A stretch of DNA of 64,000 nt from CAZKBP01 sp964551015 (lineage in GTDB: Bacteria; Bacteroidota; Bacteroidia; Cytophagales; Microscillaceae), in contig CAZKBP010000016.1 of the NCBI GenBank assembly GCA_964551015.1, positions 57,736 to 121,735 on the forward strand, given 5' to 3'. Under the pieces are notes generated by a model, which did not search any database, was not told the origin of the DNA, and worked only from the letters and a program-made list of their open reading frames with translations. The translations under genes were made by a program, and so were the position numbers. Positions within the stretch are counted from its first letter, which is position 1; each line of letters starts with the position of its first letter. Positions 16,904 through 25,723 of the stretch are shown one piece after another.

Positions 16904-18037
16904 CTATCGAATCCCACTGAAGACCCGCTCCCAACGTACCCGATTATACCAAGGTTTGTTATAATCAAGAGATAACCAGGTAAACCAAGCTTGCCCTACA
17001 ATATGATCCTGCGGTACAAAGCCCCAAAAGCGTGAGTCTAGGGAATTATGCCGATTATCTCCCATCATAAAAAAGTAGTCTTGCTTGAAAGTATATGCTT
17101 TTTGCTCTACATTTTCAATAAAAAGCTTATCTCCTTCGATTTTCACGTCTTCATTCCATTCATAACGCTCGATGACAGGCCCGTAGAGGATGAGGTTGTC
17201 TTTGTTTACCTCAATGGTCATGCCTTCTTCTGGTAGTACCAAAGGGCCAAAGTTATCTTCATTCCAAGAAAAATCAGGGTGATTAGGGTAAACTCTGGCG
17301 TTACGCTCTCCCTGAGGAATGGATTGACGGGTTACGCTCTCGATGATATCTAATTTTTCTAACGCGGCCGCCTTATCTGGTGTCGTGTGGATGAGGTAAA
17401 CATTATCTGCATCGCTGGCGGGTTGATACTCAGAGGGTGAGAAGTACTGATCCAAGCTGTGATACTCGATGATACGTTCATTAAACTTCTTCTTAGACTT
17501 GATAAAATAAGCAAATTGCATCCGAGGAGGATTTTCAAAAGTCTTATTGTTGATAAATACCTGCCCATCTTTGACTTGTATGGTATCGCCCCCGACACCA
17601 ATACAGCGTTTGATGTAGTGCGTCTTCATGTCCACGGGAGCCTCTTCGGCAGGATAGTTAAATACAACCACGTGCCCATTCTGAACGGTGTTGTAGCCAG
17701 GAATTCTCAACATAGGCAGTTGAATCCAATCTACATAAGAGGGAATTTCGGTTCCCCAAATTTTATTATCGGTTAGTGGAAGGCGTAAAATAGTCTTAGG
17801 CGTACGGGGGCCATAGCTAATCTTACTCACGAAGAGAAAATCCCCTACCAATTGTGTAGCTTCCATAGAAGAGGTAGGGATGGTGTAGGCAGAGAGTAAT
17901 CCCCAACGAATAATCGTAGCGGCTACCACTGCGAATACAATGGCATCGATCCATTCTCTCAGGGCGCTTTTTTTCTTTTTAGGTTTTTTATCGGGATTTT
18001 CTTCTCCCTTTTTTTTGCTGAATAATTTGAAAGCCAT
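16904..18037 (-). CDS. lepB: Signal peptidase I
   Basis: Membrane serine protease that removes signal peptides from exported proteins. A basic cytoplasmic N-terminus is followed by one membrane helix (about 32-50), then box B with the nucleophile (TIPTSSMEATQLVGDFLFVSK, Ser57), box D with the general-base Lys (HYIKRCIGVGGDTI, Lys143), and box E (MGDNRHNSLDSRFWGFVP). At 377 residues it is longer than the E. coli enzyme because of an inserted region between boxes D and E, usual in Bacteroidota. A -7 element lies about 60 bases upstream. Confidence 0.95.
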   Translation of the reverse strand: MAFKLFSKKKGEENPDKKPKKKKSALREWIDAIVFAVVAATIIRWGLLSAYTIPTSSMEATQLVGDFLFVSKISYGPRTPKTILRLPLTDNKIWGTEIPSYVDWIQLPMLRIPGYNTVQNGHVVVFNYPAEEAPVDMKTHYIKRCIGVGGDTIQVKDGQVFINNKTFENPPRMQFAYFIKSKKKFNERIIEYHSLDQYFSPSEYQPASDADNVYLIHTTPDKAAALEKLDIIESVTRQSIPQGERNARVYPNHPDFSWNEDNFGPLVLPEEGMTIEVNKDNLILYGPVIERYEWNEDVKIEGDKLFIENVEQKAYTFKQDYFFMMGDNRHNSLDSRFWGFVPQDHIVGQAWFTWLSLDYNKPWYNRVRWERVFSGIR

Positions 18038-18092
18038 AGGAATTGTATGGAAATGTTTATAAATCTAATATCGTAATCTCCAGATTTAGGTT

Positions 18093-18100
18093 CAAAAATA
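18093..18100 (-). promoter_or_regulatory. -7 element TATTTTTG for lepB
   Basis: An exact TAnnTTTG on the minus strand, 56 bases before the lepB ATG. It also falls within the gap following the LytM-like gene. Confidence 0.4.
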
Positions 18101-18120
18101 AGCTAAATCTGTTTCATTTT

Positions 18121-18843
18121 TTATTCTGTAAAATAATCAAGGGGGTTCACTCTTTTACCTCTGTAAATAATTTCATAGTGCAGATAAGCGGTTGGGGTAT
18201 TGCCTAAACCTTGCACCAGCGCAATTACCTGCTCTTTATGGATGCTTTGCCCAAGTTTTACTTTTACTTCGGAAAGATTGGCGTAGAGCGTCTCGAAGCC
18301 AAGGCCGTGGTCTAGGATCACATAAGTTCCGTAGATAGGGCTATTTTTCTGATAGGCTTTTACCAGCCCTTTGGCTGTAGCCAACACGGGAGTTCGGTTT
18401 CTAACGATAAAATTAATGCCCAAAGGATAGCTAAAAGATTTTCCATTCTTTTTTTCGGAAGGCGTACCCAAGCTCTGCTGGATATAAACCGTGGGAAGTG
18501 GTTTAATGTCAGGCAAATCTCTGGCTTGTACATCCACGATCACGACCATAAATAAGAGTAAAGAAGCCACCGCAGAACTGATCCAGCATACAATGCGCTG
18601 TTGTCTGCGATGATAAGCACGCAGTACAGAGTAGGTTTCTTCCTGAACTCGTCTCAGTCCTTGCTGGCCAAAATCGCCCAAGGTATGCTGGTAAGCCTCC
18701 TCGAACGCCAATCCCTCTTCCATACTGTGCTCCACCGCACAACAGATATGGTCTAGGATTTCCTGACGGAATTTACGTTTCGTCAGCCCCTGCTTACGAA
18801 GATCTCGTTGTATCCACTCGATTTTATCTTCTTCCAAATCCAT
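18121..18843 (-). CDS. Membrane-anchored LytM/M23-like protein, probably inactive
   Basis: A 240-residue protein. The N-terminal 70 residues resemble the helical prefix found on membrane proteins paired with PadR regulators (DLRKQGLTKRKFRQEILDHI...LGDFG). A membrane helix (about 85-103, ISSAVASLLLFMVVIV) follows, then an M23/LytM fold (VLATAKGLVKAY, TYVILDHGLGFETLYANL, YLHYEIIYRGKRVNPLDYF). The zinc ligands are mostly lost: the HxGxD motif reads PLGIN, and the last HxH reads YLH. It is therefore more likely an EnvC/NlpD-like activator or a binding module than a hydrolase. It overlaps the padR stop codon by one base (TAATG), so translation is coupled. Confidence 0.8.
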   Translation of the reverse strand: MDLEEDKIEWIQRDLRKQGLTKRKFRQEILDHICCAVEHSMEEGLAFEEAYQHTLGDFGQQGLRRVQEETYSVLRAYHRRQQRIVCWISSAVASLLLFMVVIVDVQARDLPDIKPLPTVYIQQSLGTPSEKKNGKSFSYPLGINFIVRNRTPVLATAKGLVKAYQKNSPIYGTYVILDHGLGFETLYANLSEVKVKLGQSIHKEQVIALVQGLGNTPTAYLHYEIIYRGKRVNPLDYFTE

Positions 18844-19184
18844 TAGGAGCTTAAATTTAAGTTAGGAGATAGCAATATGTTCATGGTACGCACAAAATCT
18901 GCAAATTCGCTTACTCGTGCTTCCGCTCGGTCATTACCCGAAGGGGTTATGGCATAGTATTTTCTGATTCTTTTACCAATGCGTACTGTCTCGGTTTGGA
19001 GCAAACCTTCGGCTTCCAATTTGTGTAAAGTGGGATACAGGGCACCTTCGGTAATTGTGATCTTGCCCTCAGATAGCTCTTTCACTTTCTGAGTAATCTC
19101 GTATCCATACATCTTCTCCTGTGCAGATAATAACTTGAGAATAATGGTCTGAAGGTTGCCTTTTAAAAGCTCTTTAGAATACAT
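18843..19184 (-). CDS. PadR family transcriptional regulator
   Basis: A 113-residue winged-helix repressor: LKGNLQTIILKLLSAQEKMYGYEI at the N-terminus, then the wing ITEGALYPTLHKLEAEGLL and RKYYAIT. The start is the ATG at 19184 (MYSKELLKG), where PadR homologs begin. A longer frame to 19277 would add 31 unrelated residues and would run through the promoter. It is the first gene of a two-gene operon with the LytM-like membrane protein, which it probably autoregulates together with itself in response to an unknown, perhaps envelope-related, signal. Confidence 0.92.
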   Translation of the reverse strand: MYSKELLKGNLQTIILKLLSAQEKMYGYEITQKVKELSEGKITITEGALYPTLHKLEAEGLLQTETVRIGKRIRKYYAITPSGNDRAEARVSEFADFVRTMNILLSPNLNLSS

Positions 19185-19188
19185 AGCA

Positions 19189-19218
19189 CAAATATACATT
19201 ACTTTCTTAGGTATACAA
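19189..19218 (-). promoter_or_regulatory. Complete promoter of the padR operon, adjacent to the start codon
   Basis: On the minus strand, TTG (19218-19216), 19 bases, then TATATTTG (19196-19189), four bases, then ATG. Both boxes and the spacing fit the Bacteroidota consensus. The position predicts a leaderless or nearly leaderless transcript. Confidence 0.65.
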
Positions 19219-19373
19219 GTCCTTTGACGTTTTTTTGATGCTGATCTATGTGTTTCAAGCAGGTTATTTACGTACAAAAATGGGAAATATCCAAGCTCCC
19301 TTTCAAACTACTGACTTTTATGGTAACTTCCCTGATAATTCTGAGGTATATACTAACAGGTAGATTTATCAAA

Positions 19374-20510
19374 ATGCGAACAAAAAACACGATATTACTC
19401 ACATCCTTGTTATTTATTGGGTGGGCGAGCCAGCTTGTGGCTCAGTCTGAGCTTCTTAGCCTAAGCGAATTAGAAACCACTCCTTTTTACACCTCCATAG
19501 AGGAAGCACTCGATAATCCCCAAGAAGTCATTAGCTTAAATTTGAGAGAGCAAGCCTTGGAAACGATTCCAGCAGATATTAAAAAGTTGGAAAATTTGCA
19601 GGTACTTATCCTGAGTTTAAATCAATTGGCAGAACTTCCCCCTGAGCTATTTCAGCTAAAAAAATTACAGGTGTTAGATCTATGGGGCAATCAACTAGAA
19701 CGCCTAAGTGCCCGCATCGGTCAGCTCGAGAATTTGAAATACTTGTATCTAGACTATAACCAGATTGCTTACCTGCCTCCCACGATCAAAGCGCTTAAGA
19801 AATTAGAGGTACTAGACCTAGAAGGGAATGCCCTCACTTACCTACCCAAAGAAATCAATTTTTTGCCCCAATTAAAGACTCTAGATCTAGAAAAAAATCA
19901 GCTATCGCAAATGCCTGTGCGATTAGATAGCCTCGTGAGCTTGGAGGTACTCGATCTAGAGCAAAATGAGTTAATTTCTTTTAATGTCCAAGGCTTACCC
20001 CAGCTTCGCTACCTCTATCTACAATCTAATAAACTCTACAGCCTTCCCTCTGAGATTGGGCAGTTGAGTACCTTAGAGTATCTTTATGCTCAAAATAATT
20101 TATTAAGAGAGCTCCCAGAGCAGCTAGCTGATTTGAAAAACCTAAGACTACTCCAACTAGCTAGTAATCAATTCACTAAGTTTCCTGAAGAATTGACGGG
20201 AATGACCGAACTGGTAGAGCTGAATTTGAATAATAATCAAATTCGTACCATCACCAGCAAAGTTAGTCAAATGACCGAGCTGAAAACCCTCAATCTCTCC
20301 AATAACCTCCTGACTTCCCTGCCCATTACCTTAGGTGAAATTCAGGGGCTACAACTTTTGAATCTTCGCGATAATAAACTAACTCGAGTCAGCCACGTGA
20401 TAGAAAAGCTACGTAACCTCCGGGAGCTACGTGTCAAGGATAATCCCCTTCCTAAATCAGAATTAGTCCGTATTCAGGACGGTGGCCACAAGGCTGATGT
20501 TAGATTCTAG
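19374..20510 (+). CDS. Secreted leucine-rich repeat protein
   Basis: A 378-residue exported protein. It begins with a signal peptide (MRTKNTILLTSLLFIGWASQLVAQ), then a short cap (FYTSIEEALDNPQEVISLNL) and about twelve LRRs of 23 residues of the LxxLxxLxLxxNxLxxLPxx type, filling the rest of the chain. There is no C-terminal sorting domain. The start was chosen because the signal peptide begins there; the frame extends back to 19248 without homology. The same cap motif occurs in the LRR protein at 37.5 kb, so the two are paralogs. A role in protein-protein binding at the cell envelope is inferred. Confidence 0.85.
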   Translation: MRTKNTILLTSLLFIGWASQLVAQSELLSLSELETTPFYTSIEEALDNPQEVISLNLREQALETIPADIKKLENLQVLILSLNQLAELPPELFQLKKLQVLDLWGNQLERLSARIGQLENLKYLYLDYNQIAYLPPTIKALKKLEVLDLEGNALTYLPKEINFLPQLKTLDLEKNQLSQMPVRLDSLVSLEVLDLEQNELISFNVQGLPQLRYLYLQSNKLYSLPSEIGQLSTLEYLYAQNNLLRELPEQLADLKNLRLLQLASNQFTKFPEELTGMTELVELNLNNNQIRTITSKVSQMTELKTLNLSNNLLTSLPITLGEIQGLQLLNLRDNKLTRVSHVIEKLRNLRELRVKDNPLPKSELVRIQDGGHKADVRF

Positions 20511-20558
20511 TCTACACTTATATGGTAGGTTCTTGGGCGTAAAATTTCCAAATAGAAT

Positions 20559-20566
20559 TATTTTTG
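20559..20566 (+). promoter_or_regulatory. -7 element TATTTTTG upstream of the amidohydrolase gene
   Basis: An exact TAnnTTTG with a TTG 23 bases before it (20533-20535), slightly longer than ideal. A near copy (TATATTTTG) follows directly. The ATG of the gene is 84 bases downstream. Confidence 0.4.
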
Positions 20567-20650
20567 TATATTTTGTGGTTAATAACGGAAGACGGTTTTT
20601 AAAGCCATCTAACAAAACATACATTTCATCAGGAAATTTCACGGAAAAAC

Positions 20651-22384
20651 ATGAAAGAGATTACAGTCATTAAAAATGGGACTTTCTTCGATGGTACAGG
20701 CAAACCCGGACAGGAAACTGACCTCATCATCAAAGATGGCAAGGTCGACCAGATCGGCAAAGCTCCCGAAATAGAAGGTGCTAAAGAAATCGATGCCAAA
20801 GGCTGCTGGATTTCTCCTGGATTCTTGGATATCCATACTCACTACGATGCAGAGGTAGAAGTCATGCCAGGCTTAGAAGAATCGGTAAGGCACGGTACAA
20901 CTACCGTGGTGTTTGGAAACTGCTCCTTATCTAGTGCCGTAGGCACGGAGAATGATGTCTTGGAGATGTTTAGCCGCGTCGAGAATATGCCCACTGACTT
21001 ACTCAAAAGTTGGGTCAAAGACAAAATCACCTGGAAAACTACTCACGAGTATTATGAGCATTTAGATACCCTGCCCGTGGGGCCTAATATTGCCAGCTTT
21101 ATCGGCCACTCAAATGTACGCATCACGGCGATGGGCTTCGAGCGAAGTCTCAGTGTGAAGAAGCCAGCCGAGCCAGAGATGAAAGAAATGGAGCGAATCG
21201 TGACCGAAGCCATGGAAGCAGGCTATCTGGGGTTGTCCATTGATATGCTCCCTTTTCACCGGATGTTAGGTGAATTCAAAGAAGAATTTAAGGGCGTATC
21301 CGTCCCCTCTCAGCAAGCTACTCCGAAGGAATATCGTAAGCTAGCTCATATCGTGCGCCGTTTCAATCGGGTACTCCAAGCTACACCCAACGCGATGGAC
21401 AAAACCTCGGTCGTGCATCTCATCAGAATGAGTTCGGGCTTATTCCAAAAACCCTTACGCACCACGATCGTGGCCGCTTTGGATACAAAATCGGATAAGA
21501 AAATTCATCTGCTTGCCACCACCTTGGCAGATGTGGCTAATAAGATGTTGCGAGCAGATATTCGCTGGCAGGCTTTGGCAGAACCTTTCTTAAATTACTC
21601 TGACGGGCCAATTACGCCCTTGTTCGAGGAGTTTCCCTCGGCGGTACAGGCCATCGGCGCGACCAGTGAGGAGCGCAAGGCCATGTTTGCCGATCCTAAA
21701 TTCCGCAAATGGTTTAGAAAAGATTGGAATCACAGAGGGCCGGCTGTTTTTCATCGTCGCTTGGATGATATGTGGGTGGTCAATTCTCCTGACCCCAATC
21801 ATATCGGAAAATCTTTTGCCCAGATTGCCAAAGAAGCAAATGTAACAGACCCTCTTGAGCATTTGATGGATTTGATGGCCAAGTATGATACGGCTCTCCG
21901 CTGGAAAAGTGCAGTCGCCAACCATCGCCCCAAGCAGAGGCTGCGATTATTGGCACACCATACTACTCTGCCGGGCTTCAATGATTCGGGGGCACACAAT
22001 GTTAATATGGCTTTCTACGATGGGGCTTTACAAGTACTGAAACAAGCTCAGGCCAATCCCGACGTGCTACCAATTGAAAAGGCCATCCATCGCCTTACGA
22101 AGATGGCGGCTGACTTTATTGGTTTTGATGCTGGCTCTCTCTTACCGGGAGATCGAGCAGATGTAGTCGTGATTGATCCTAGCAAACTCCAAACGAATCT
22201 CAGCAGTGAACCCATTGAAGACAGAGATGAGCGATTAGGTGGAGCCATGCGCTTGGTCAAACGCTCGGACGGCGTGGTGCGCCACGTCTTGGTCAATGGT
22301 CATGAAATCTTTACCAACGGGAAATTTCATCCTGAATTGAACCAAAAAAAATTCGGTACGCTTCTGCGCTCTAATCGTAAATAA
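20651..22384 (+). CDS. N-acyl-D-amino-acid deacylase family amidohydrolase
   Basis: A 577-residue metal-dependent hydrolase of the amidohydrolase superfamily, D-aminoacylase type, which removes acyl groups from N-acyl-D-amino acids or hydrolyses related amides. It opens with the small beta-sandwich (IKNGTFFDGTGKPGQETDLIIKDGKV), then the metal motif GFLDIHTHYDAE, HGTTTVVFGNCSLS (family Cys position), SFIGHSNVR, and the C-terminal NDSGAHNVNMAF and LLPGDRADVVVIDP segments. Similar proteins are also annotated as dihydroorotase-like, so the substrate is not certain. It is cytoplasmic and monocistronic with its own strong terminator. Confidence 0.87.
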   Translation: MKEITVIKNGTFFDGTGKPGQETDLIIKDGKVDQIGKAPEIEGAKEIDAKGCWISPGFLDIHTHYDAEVEVMPGLEESVRHGTTTVVFGNCSLSSAVGTENDVLEMFSRVENMPTDLLKSWVKDKITWKTTHEYYEHLDTLPVGPNIASFIGHSNVRITAMGFERSLSVKKPAEPEMKEMERIVTEAMEAGYLGLSIDMLPFHRMLGEFKEEFKGVSVPSQQATPKEYRKLAHIVRRFNRVLQATPNAMDKTSVVHLIRMSSGLFQKPLRTTIVAALDTKSDKKIHLLATTLADVANKMLRADIRWQALAEPFLNYSDGPITPLFEEFPSAVQAIGATSEERKAMFADPKFRKWFRKDWNHRGPAVFHRRLDDMWVVNSPDPNHIGKSFAQIAKEANVTDPLEHLMDLMAKYDTALRWKSAVANHRPKQRLRLLAHHTTLPGFNDSGAHNVNMAFYDGALQVLKQAQANPDVLPIEKAIHRLTKMAADFIGFDAGSLLPGDRADVVVIDPSKLQTNLSSEPIEDRDERLGGAMRLVKRSDGVVRHVLVNGHEIFTNGKFHPELNQKKFGTLLRSNRK

Positions 22385-22412
22385 TCTGATTTTAATAAAT
22401 AATTCCAAAAAG

Positions 22413-22446
22413 AATCCCCTTTACCTGAGATGAAGTAAAGGGGATT
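22413..22446. terminator. Bidirectional terminator between the amidohydrolase gene and tsf
   Basis: AATCCCCTTTAC (22413-22424) and GTAAAGGGGATT (22435-22446) form a perfect 12-bp stem with a 10-base loop, followed by TTT on the plus strand and by an A/T-rich tract on the minus strand. It serves both convergent genes. Confidence 0.85.
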
Positions 22447-22469
22447 TTTGTCAAAAGGAAAGATGACTT

Positions 22470-23303
22470 TTACGCTCCGATCTCTACACGCTCGAAGGCT
22501 TTAATTTTAAGGTCTTTACTGGTTTCTTTGACGAGTTTGGAGATGGTTTTGGAACCATCTTTCACAAATTCCTGGTTTAGGAGCGTATTTTCCTTATAGA
22601 ATTTGTTGAGTTTACCCATCGCAATTTTCTCCAAGATATTCTCAGGCTTTCCTTCTTGGCGAGCTTGTTCTTTACCAATCTCAATTTCTCGCTCTACCAA
22701 AGCAGGGTCTACATCATCCTTATCTAGAGCGACGGGGCGCATAGCAGCAATTTGCATGGTAACGTCTTTACCCAGCTCTTCTATATCTGTACTGCCTACT
22801 CCTTCAAAACCTAGCAATACACCAATTTTATTATTAGAGTGAATATAAGTCACTACTTTGTCAGCCTGAATATGTCGGTAAGCACTTACTTCTATTTTTT
22901 CACCGATTTTACCCACGAAATCTACCAAAATCTCGGATACAGGTCGGCCTTCGATTTCTAGATTATTCAGTTCTATCAGGTCAGCGGGAGGTTGCGCCAC
23001 GGCTGCTTGGATGATAGATTCGCCTAAATTAATAAACTCTTCGTTTTTGGCCACGAAATCTGTTTCACAATTAAGGGCGATCAGGTAACCAGCGCTTTCG
23101 TCAGGACTTGTTTGGATAAAAACAGCTCCTTCGGTAGCCTCACGGTCGGCTCTTTTGGCTGATATTTTTTGTCCCTTCTTGCGGAGGATGGTCACGGCTT
23201 CGTCGAAGTCTCCGTTGGCCTCGGTCAAAGCTTTTTTGCAATCCATCATACCCGCTCCGGTCATTTTTCTGAGTTTGTTTACATCTTGTGCTGAAATCGC
23301 CAT
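22470..23303 (-). CDS. tsf: Translation elongation factor Ts
   Basis: Nucleotide exchange factor that releases GDP from EF-Tu. The N-terminus MAISAQDVNKLRKMTGAGMMDCKKALTEANGD and the core LNCETDFVAKNEEF are diagnostic. It has 277 residues, standard for the two-domain EF-Ts. The ATG at 23303 is the conserved start; a TTG nine bases upstream would add three residues. It follows rpsB in the usual order but is separated by 342 bases and a strong terminator, so it appears to be transcribed on its own. Confidence 0.97.
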   Translation of the reverse strand: MAISAQDVNKLRKMTGAGMMDCKKALTEANGDFDEAVTILRKKGQKISAKRADREATEGAVFIQTSPDESAGYLIALNCETDFVAKNEEFINLGESIIQAAVAQPPADLIELNNLEIEGRPVSEILVDFVGKIGEKIEVSAYRHIQADKVVTYIHSNNKIGVLLGFEGVGSTDIEELGKDVTMQIAAMRPVALDKDDVDPALVEREIEIGKEQARQEGKPENILEKIAMGKLNKFYKENTLLNQEFVKDGSKTISKLVKETSKDLKIKAFERVEIGA

Positions 23304-23645
23304 TGTATTCAAAATTTAAGTTTGATGATTTTTTAATGATTGCATCTGCTCTGATTTGTCAAGGATCGCCTCTGGGCGAAAAGCCTTTCAATGGTTGTCA
23401 ATCGTAGTGGTCGCTTATGAGTTTTTGATTGAGATATTTACCGAGGTATTTCTCAGTTTTAGGATGCCTGAACTATGACCACGGCTCATGTTCCTTTCAA
23501 AATCAAGCAATGCGGTTCGTCTAATCACATTTTCATTGTAAAAATAATTAATCAAGCTATGAAAATGGAAAAATTGAACATCAAATCAGTAAGATGTTCA
23601 ATTTTTCCTGAGACAAACCATTCGTACAAGGTGGATAAACTTGGT
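23304..23645. other. rpsB-tsf intergenic region
   Basis: It contains the rpsB terminator and, presumably, the tsf promoter, but no exact TAnnTTTG is seen on the minus strand. No gene is recognised on either strand. Confidence 0.5.
23569..23606 (-). terminator. Strong terminator after rpsB
   Basis: AAAAATTGAACATC (23569-23582) and GATGTTCAATTTTT (23593-23606) form a perfect 14-bp stem with a 10-base loop. It is placed 40 bases past the rpsB stop and ends the rplM-rpsI-rpsB operon. Confidence 0.85.
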
Positions 23646-24506
23646 TTAGCTTTCGCTTCCTTCGGTTTCTTCCTCTTTTTCTTTTTTCTCTTTCTTCTTT
23701 TGCTCTTGCTCTTGGTCGTCTACTTCTTTATCTTGGTTAAGCGTTTGGTCTTGCTTTTTTGCATCCATTTTGCGCTTGGCTTCTTCCTCTTCCTGCATCT
23801 GCTTTTTGTCTTTGTCCTTCTCACGCTCAGCCAAACCTTCTCTGATGGCACTAGCGATTGCTTTGGTCAGTAAGGCTACGGACTTGTAAGCATCGTCGTT
23901 GGCAGGGATTGGATAATCCACCTGATTGGGGTCAGAGTTTGTATCTACCAGTGCGAATACAGGAATGCCCAACTTGTTTGCTTCGGAGACAGCAATGTGC
24001 TCTTTCTTGATATCCACTACAAAGAGTGCGGCGGGCAGACGGCTCAGTTCTGCAATTCCACCGAGTAATCTTTCTAGCTTTTCTCGCTCACGGGTAACGG
24101 TTAGTCTTTCTCTTTTCGCTAAATTTTTGAAAGTATCGTCTTTCATCATTTTATCAATGGAAGACATTTTCTTAAGAGATTTGCGAACTGTTACGAAGTT
24201 GGTCAGCATTCCTCCCAGCCAGCGTTCGGTTACGAAGGGCATGTCGAGGCTCTTGGCTTCGGCAGAAACAATTTCTTGAGCTTGTTTTTTGGTAGCCACA
24301 AACATTACCTTACGGCCAGAGCGTACGATTCCCTGTAAGGCTTTGGAAGCAGTATCAAGGCAGGCTAGTGTTTTATTGATATCGATGATATGGATACCAT
24401 TTTTCTCCATAAAGATGTAGGGAGCCATTTTGGGATCCCACTTTCGGGTTAAGTGTCCAAAGTGTACACCTGCATCGAGGAGGTCTTTATATTCGAGCTT
24501 CATCAT
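23646..24506 (-). CDS. rpsB: 30S ribosomal protein S2 with charged C-terminal extension
   Basis: Small-subunit ribosomal protein. Core motifs are MKLEYKDLLDAGVHFGHLTRKWDPKM, YIFMEKNGIHIIDINKT, VMFVATKKQAQ, RWLGGMLTNF and IPVFALVDTNSDPN. The globular part ends near residue 230. About 55 further residues are almost only Lys, Glu, Asp and Gln, giving 286 residues in total, versus about 240 in E. coli. There are two possible starts three bases apart (ATG ATG). It is third in the operon after rplM and rpsI, 12 bases after rpsI. Confidence 0.97.
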   Translation of the reverse strand: MMKLEYKDLLDAGVHFGHLTRKWDPKMAPYIFMEKNGIHIIDINKTLACLDTASKALQGIVRSGRKVMFVATKKQAQEIVSAEAKSLDMPFVTERWLGGMLTNFVTVRKSLKKMSSIDKMMKDDTFKNLAKRERLTVTREREKLERLLGGIAELSRLPAALFVVDIKKEHIAVSEANKLGIPVFALVDTNSDPNQVDYPIPANDDAYKSVALLTKAIASAIREGLAEREKDKDKKQMQEEEEAKRKMDAKKQDQTLNQDKEVDDQEQEQKKKEKKEKEEETEGSES

Positions 24507-24518
24507 AGAGTCAATCTT

Positions 24519-24911
24519 TTATCGTTTACTGAACTGGAATCTTCTGCGTGCTTTTCTTCTACCGTACTTCTTACGTTCTACCATACGTGAATCACGCGTC
24601 AAGAATCCTTCTTTCTTGAGGGGTGGGCGGTTTTCAGGGTCATATTCAATTAAGGCACGGGCAATACCCAAGCGGATGGCTTCGGCCTGACCAGAAATAC
24701 CACCACCACAGACGTTAATTTTGAAATCAAAATTTTGTTCTGCTTCCAGCGTAGCAAGAGGCTGTTTGAGGATCGTTTGTAGGGTTTCCACGGGAAAGTA
24801 TTCTTTGTAATCCCTCTTATTCACGACGATATTTCCAGTGCCTACGGCCATGTAAACACGGGCGATAGAGGTTTTTCTTCTTCCAGTGGTATTAATTACT
24901 TCTTCTGCCAT
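24519..24911 (-). CDS. rpsI: 30S ribosomal protein S9
   Basis: A 130-residue S9. It begins EVINTTGRRKTSIARVYM, contains VCGGGISGQAEAIRLGIARAL and ends in the diagnostic tail RKKYGRRKARRRFQFSKR, which reaches the P-site tRNA. It follows rplM after six bases, as in most bacteria, and is cotranscribed with it and rpsB. Confidence 0.98.
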   Translation of the reverse strand: MAEEVINTTGRRKTSIARVYMAVGTGNIVVNKRDYKEYFPVETLQTILKQPLATLEAEQNFDFKINVCGGGISGQAEAIRLGIARALIEYDPENRPPLKKEGFLTRDSRMVERKKYGRRKARRRFQFSKR

Positions 24912-24917
24912 GAGCTT

Positions 24918-25379
24918 CTATCGGGTTTTGATATCCAGTTCTATTTTTTTAGGTTGTTGTGCTTCGTGAGGATGTTCTGCTCCTTCATAGAGGTATAGAT
25001 TATGAAATAGCTTTCTTCCCAAGCGATTTTTGGGGAGCATACCTCTGACTGCTTTCTCGAGAATAAAGGTAGAGGATTTACGCTCTTTTAAATCTCTGGG
25101 TGTTATTCTGCGTTGTCCGCCAGGATAACCAGTGTGACGAATATACTCTTTATTGGTCCATTTTTTCCCAGTGAATTTGATTTTGTCGGTATTGATCAAA
25201 ATCACGTTATCGCCACAGTCCACGTGGGGGGTGTAGGTAGGCTTATGCTTACCCATGATGATTTTTGCTACCTGACTTGCTAGCCTTCCGACCACGGCAT
25301 CGCTCGCATCAATGACAACCCACTCTTTATTGATGGTGGCTTTATTAACAGAAATTGTTTTATAACTCAGCGTATCCAC
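24918..25379 (-). CDS. rplM: 50S ribosomal protein L13
   Basis: A 153-residue L13, an early-assembly large-subunit protein. Diagnostic segments are WVVIDASDAVVGRLASQVAKIIMGKHKPTY, GDNVILINTDKIKFTGKKW, YIRHTGYPGG and RGMLPKNRLGRKLFHNLYLYEGAEHPHEAQQP. It is the first gene of the rplM-rpsI-rpsB operon and has a well-formed promoter 58 bases upstream. Confidence 0.98.
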   Translation of the reverse strand: MDTLSYKTISVNKATINKEWVVIDASDAVVGRLASQVAKIIMGKHKPTYTPHVDCGDNVILINTDKIKFTGKKWTNKEYIRHTGYPGGQRRITPRDLKERKSSTFILEKAVRGMLPKNRLGRKLFHNLYLYEGAEHPHEAQQPKKIELDIKTR

Positions 25380-25723
25380 TTTCCTTGTCTCTATGTTTGG
25401 TGGTAAAAAACGATCTATTTGATTTTAAAATGAGTGCAAAGTTACTTTTTTATGAGTTTTTATGCAACTCTATTCTCCTTTTTTTATGGGGAGCTAGGGA
25501 TTAGCCGGGCGGAGTTCGCAGTTAGCTTAGAGCAGTTTTTAATGCATATCTTGAAATCTATTTAGTTGAAGGTAGGGCTTCAAAGTCTGTGCAAACAGAA
25601 ATTAAGGCATTGATTTTCAGTAGCTTGCTCTTCTCTAAAATTACAATTTATAAAAAAATGAAGCTCTAAGCTCGCCTCATTCCGTCTCCTGTGTTCTGAC
25701 TTATAGTTCTTCAATACTAGCTC
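25380..25723. other. rplM-rluA intergenic region
   Basis: It holds the rplM promoter near its left end. The remaining 250 bases show no gene, no hairpin of note and no RNA family I recognise. Confidence 0.5.
25437..25467 (-). promoter_or_regulatory. Promoter of the rplM-rpsI-rpsB operon
   Basis: On the minus strand, TTG (25467-25465), a 20-base A/T-rich spacer, then TAACTTTG (25444-25437) followed by C. Both boxes and spacing fit the Bacteroidota housekeeping consensus, as expected for ribosomal genes. Confidence 0.7.
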
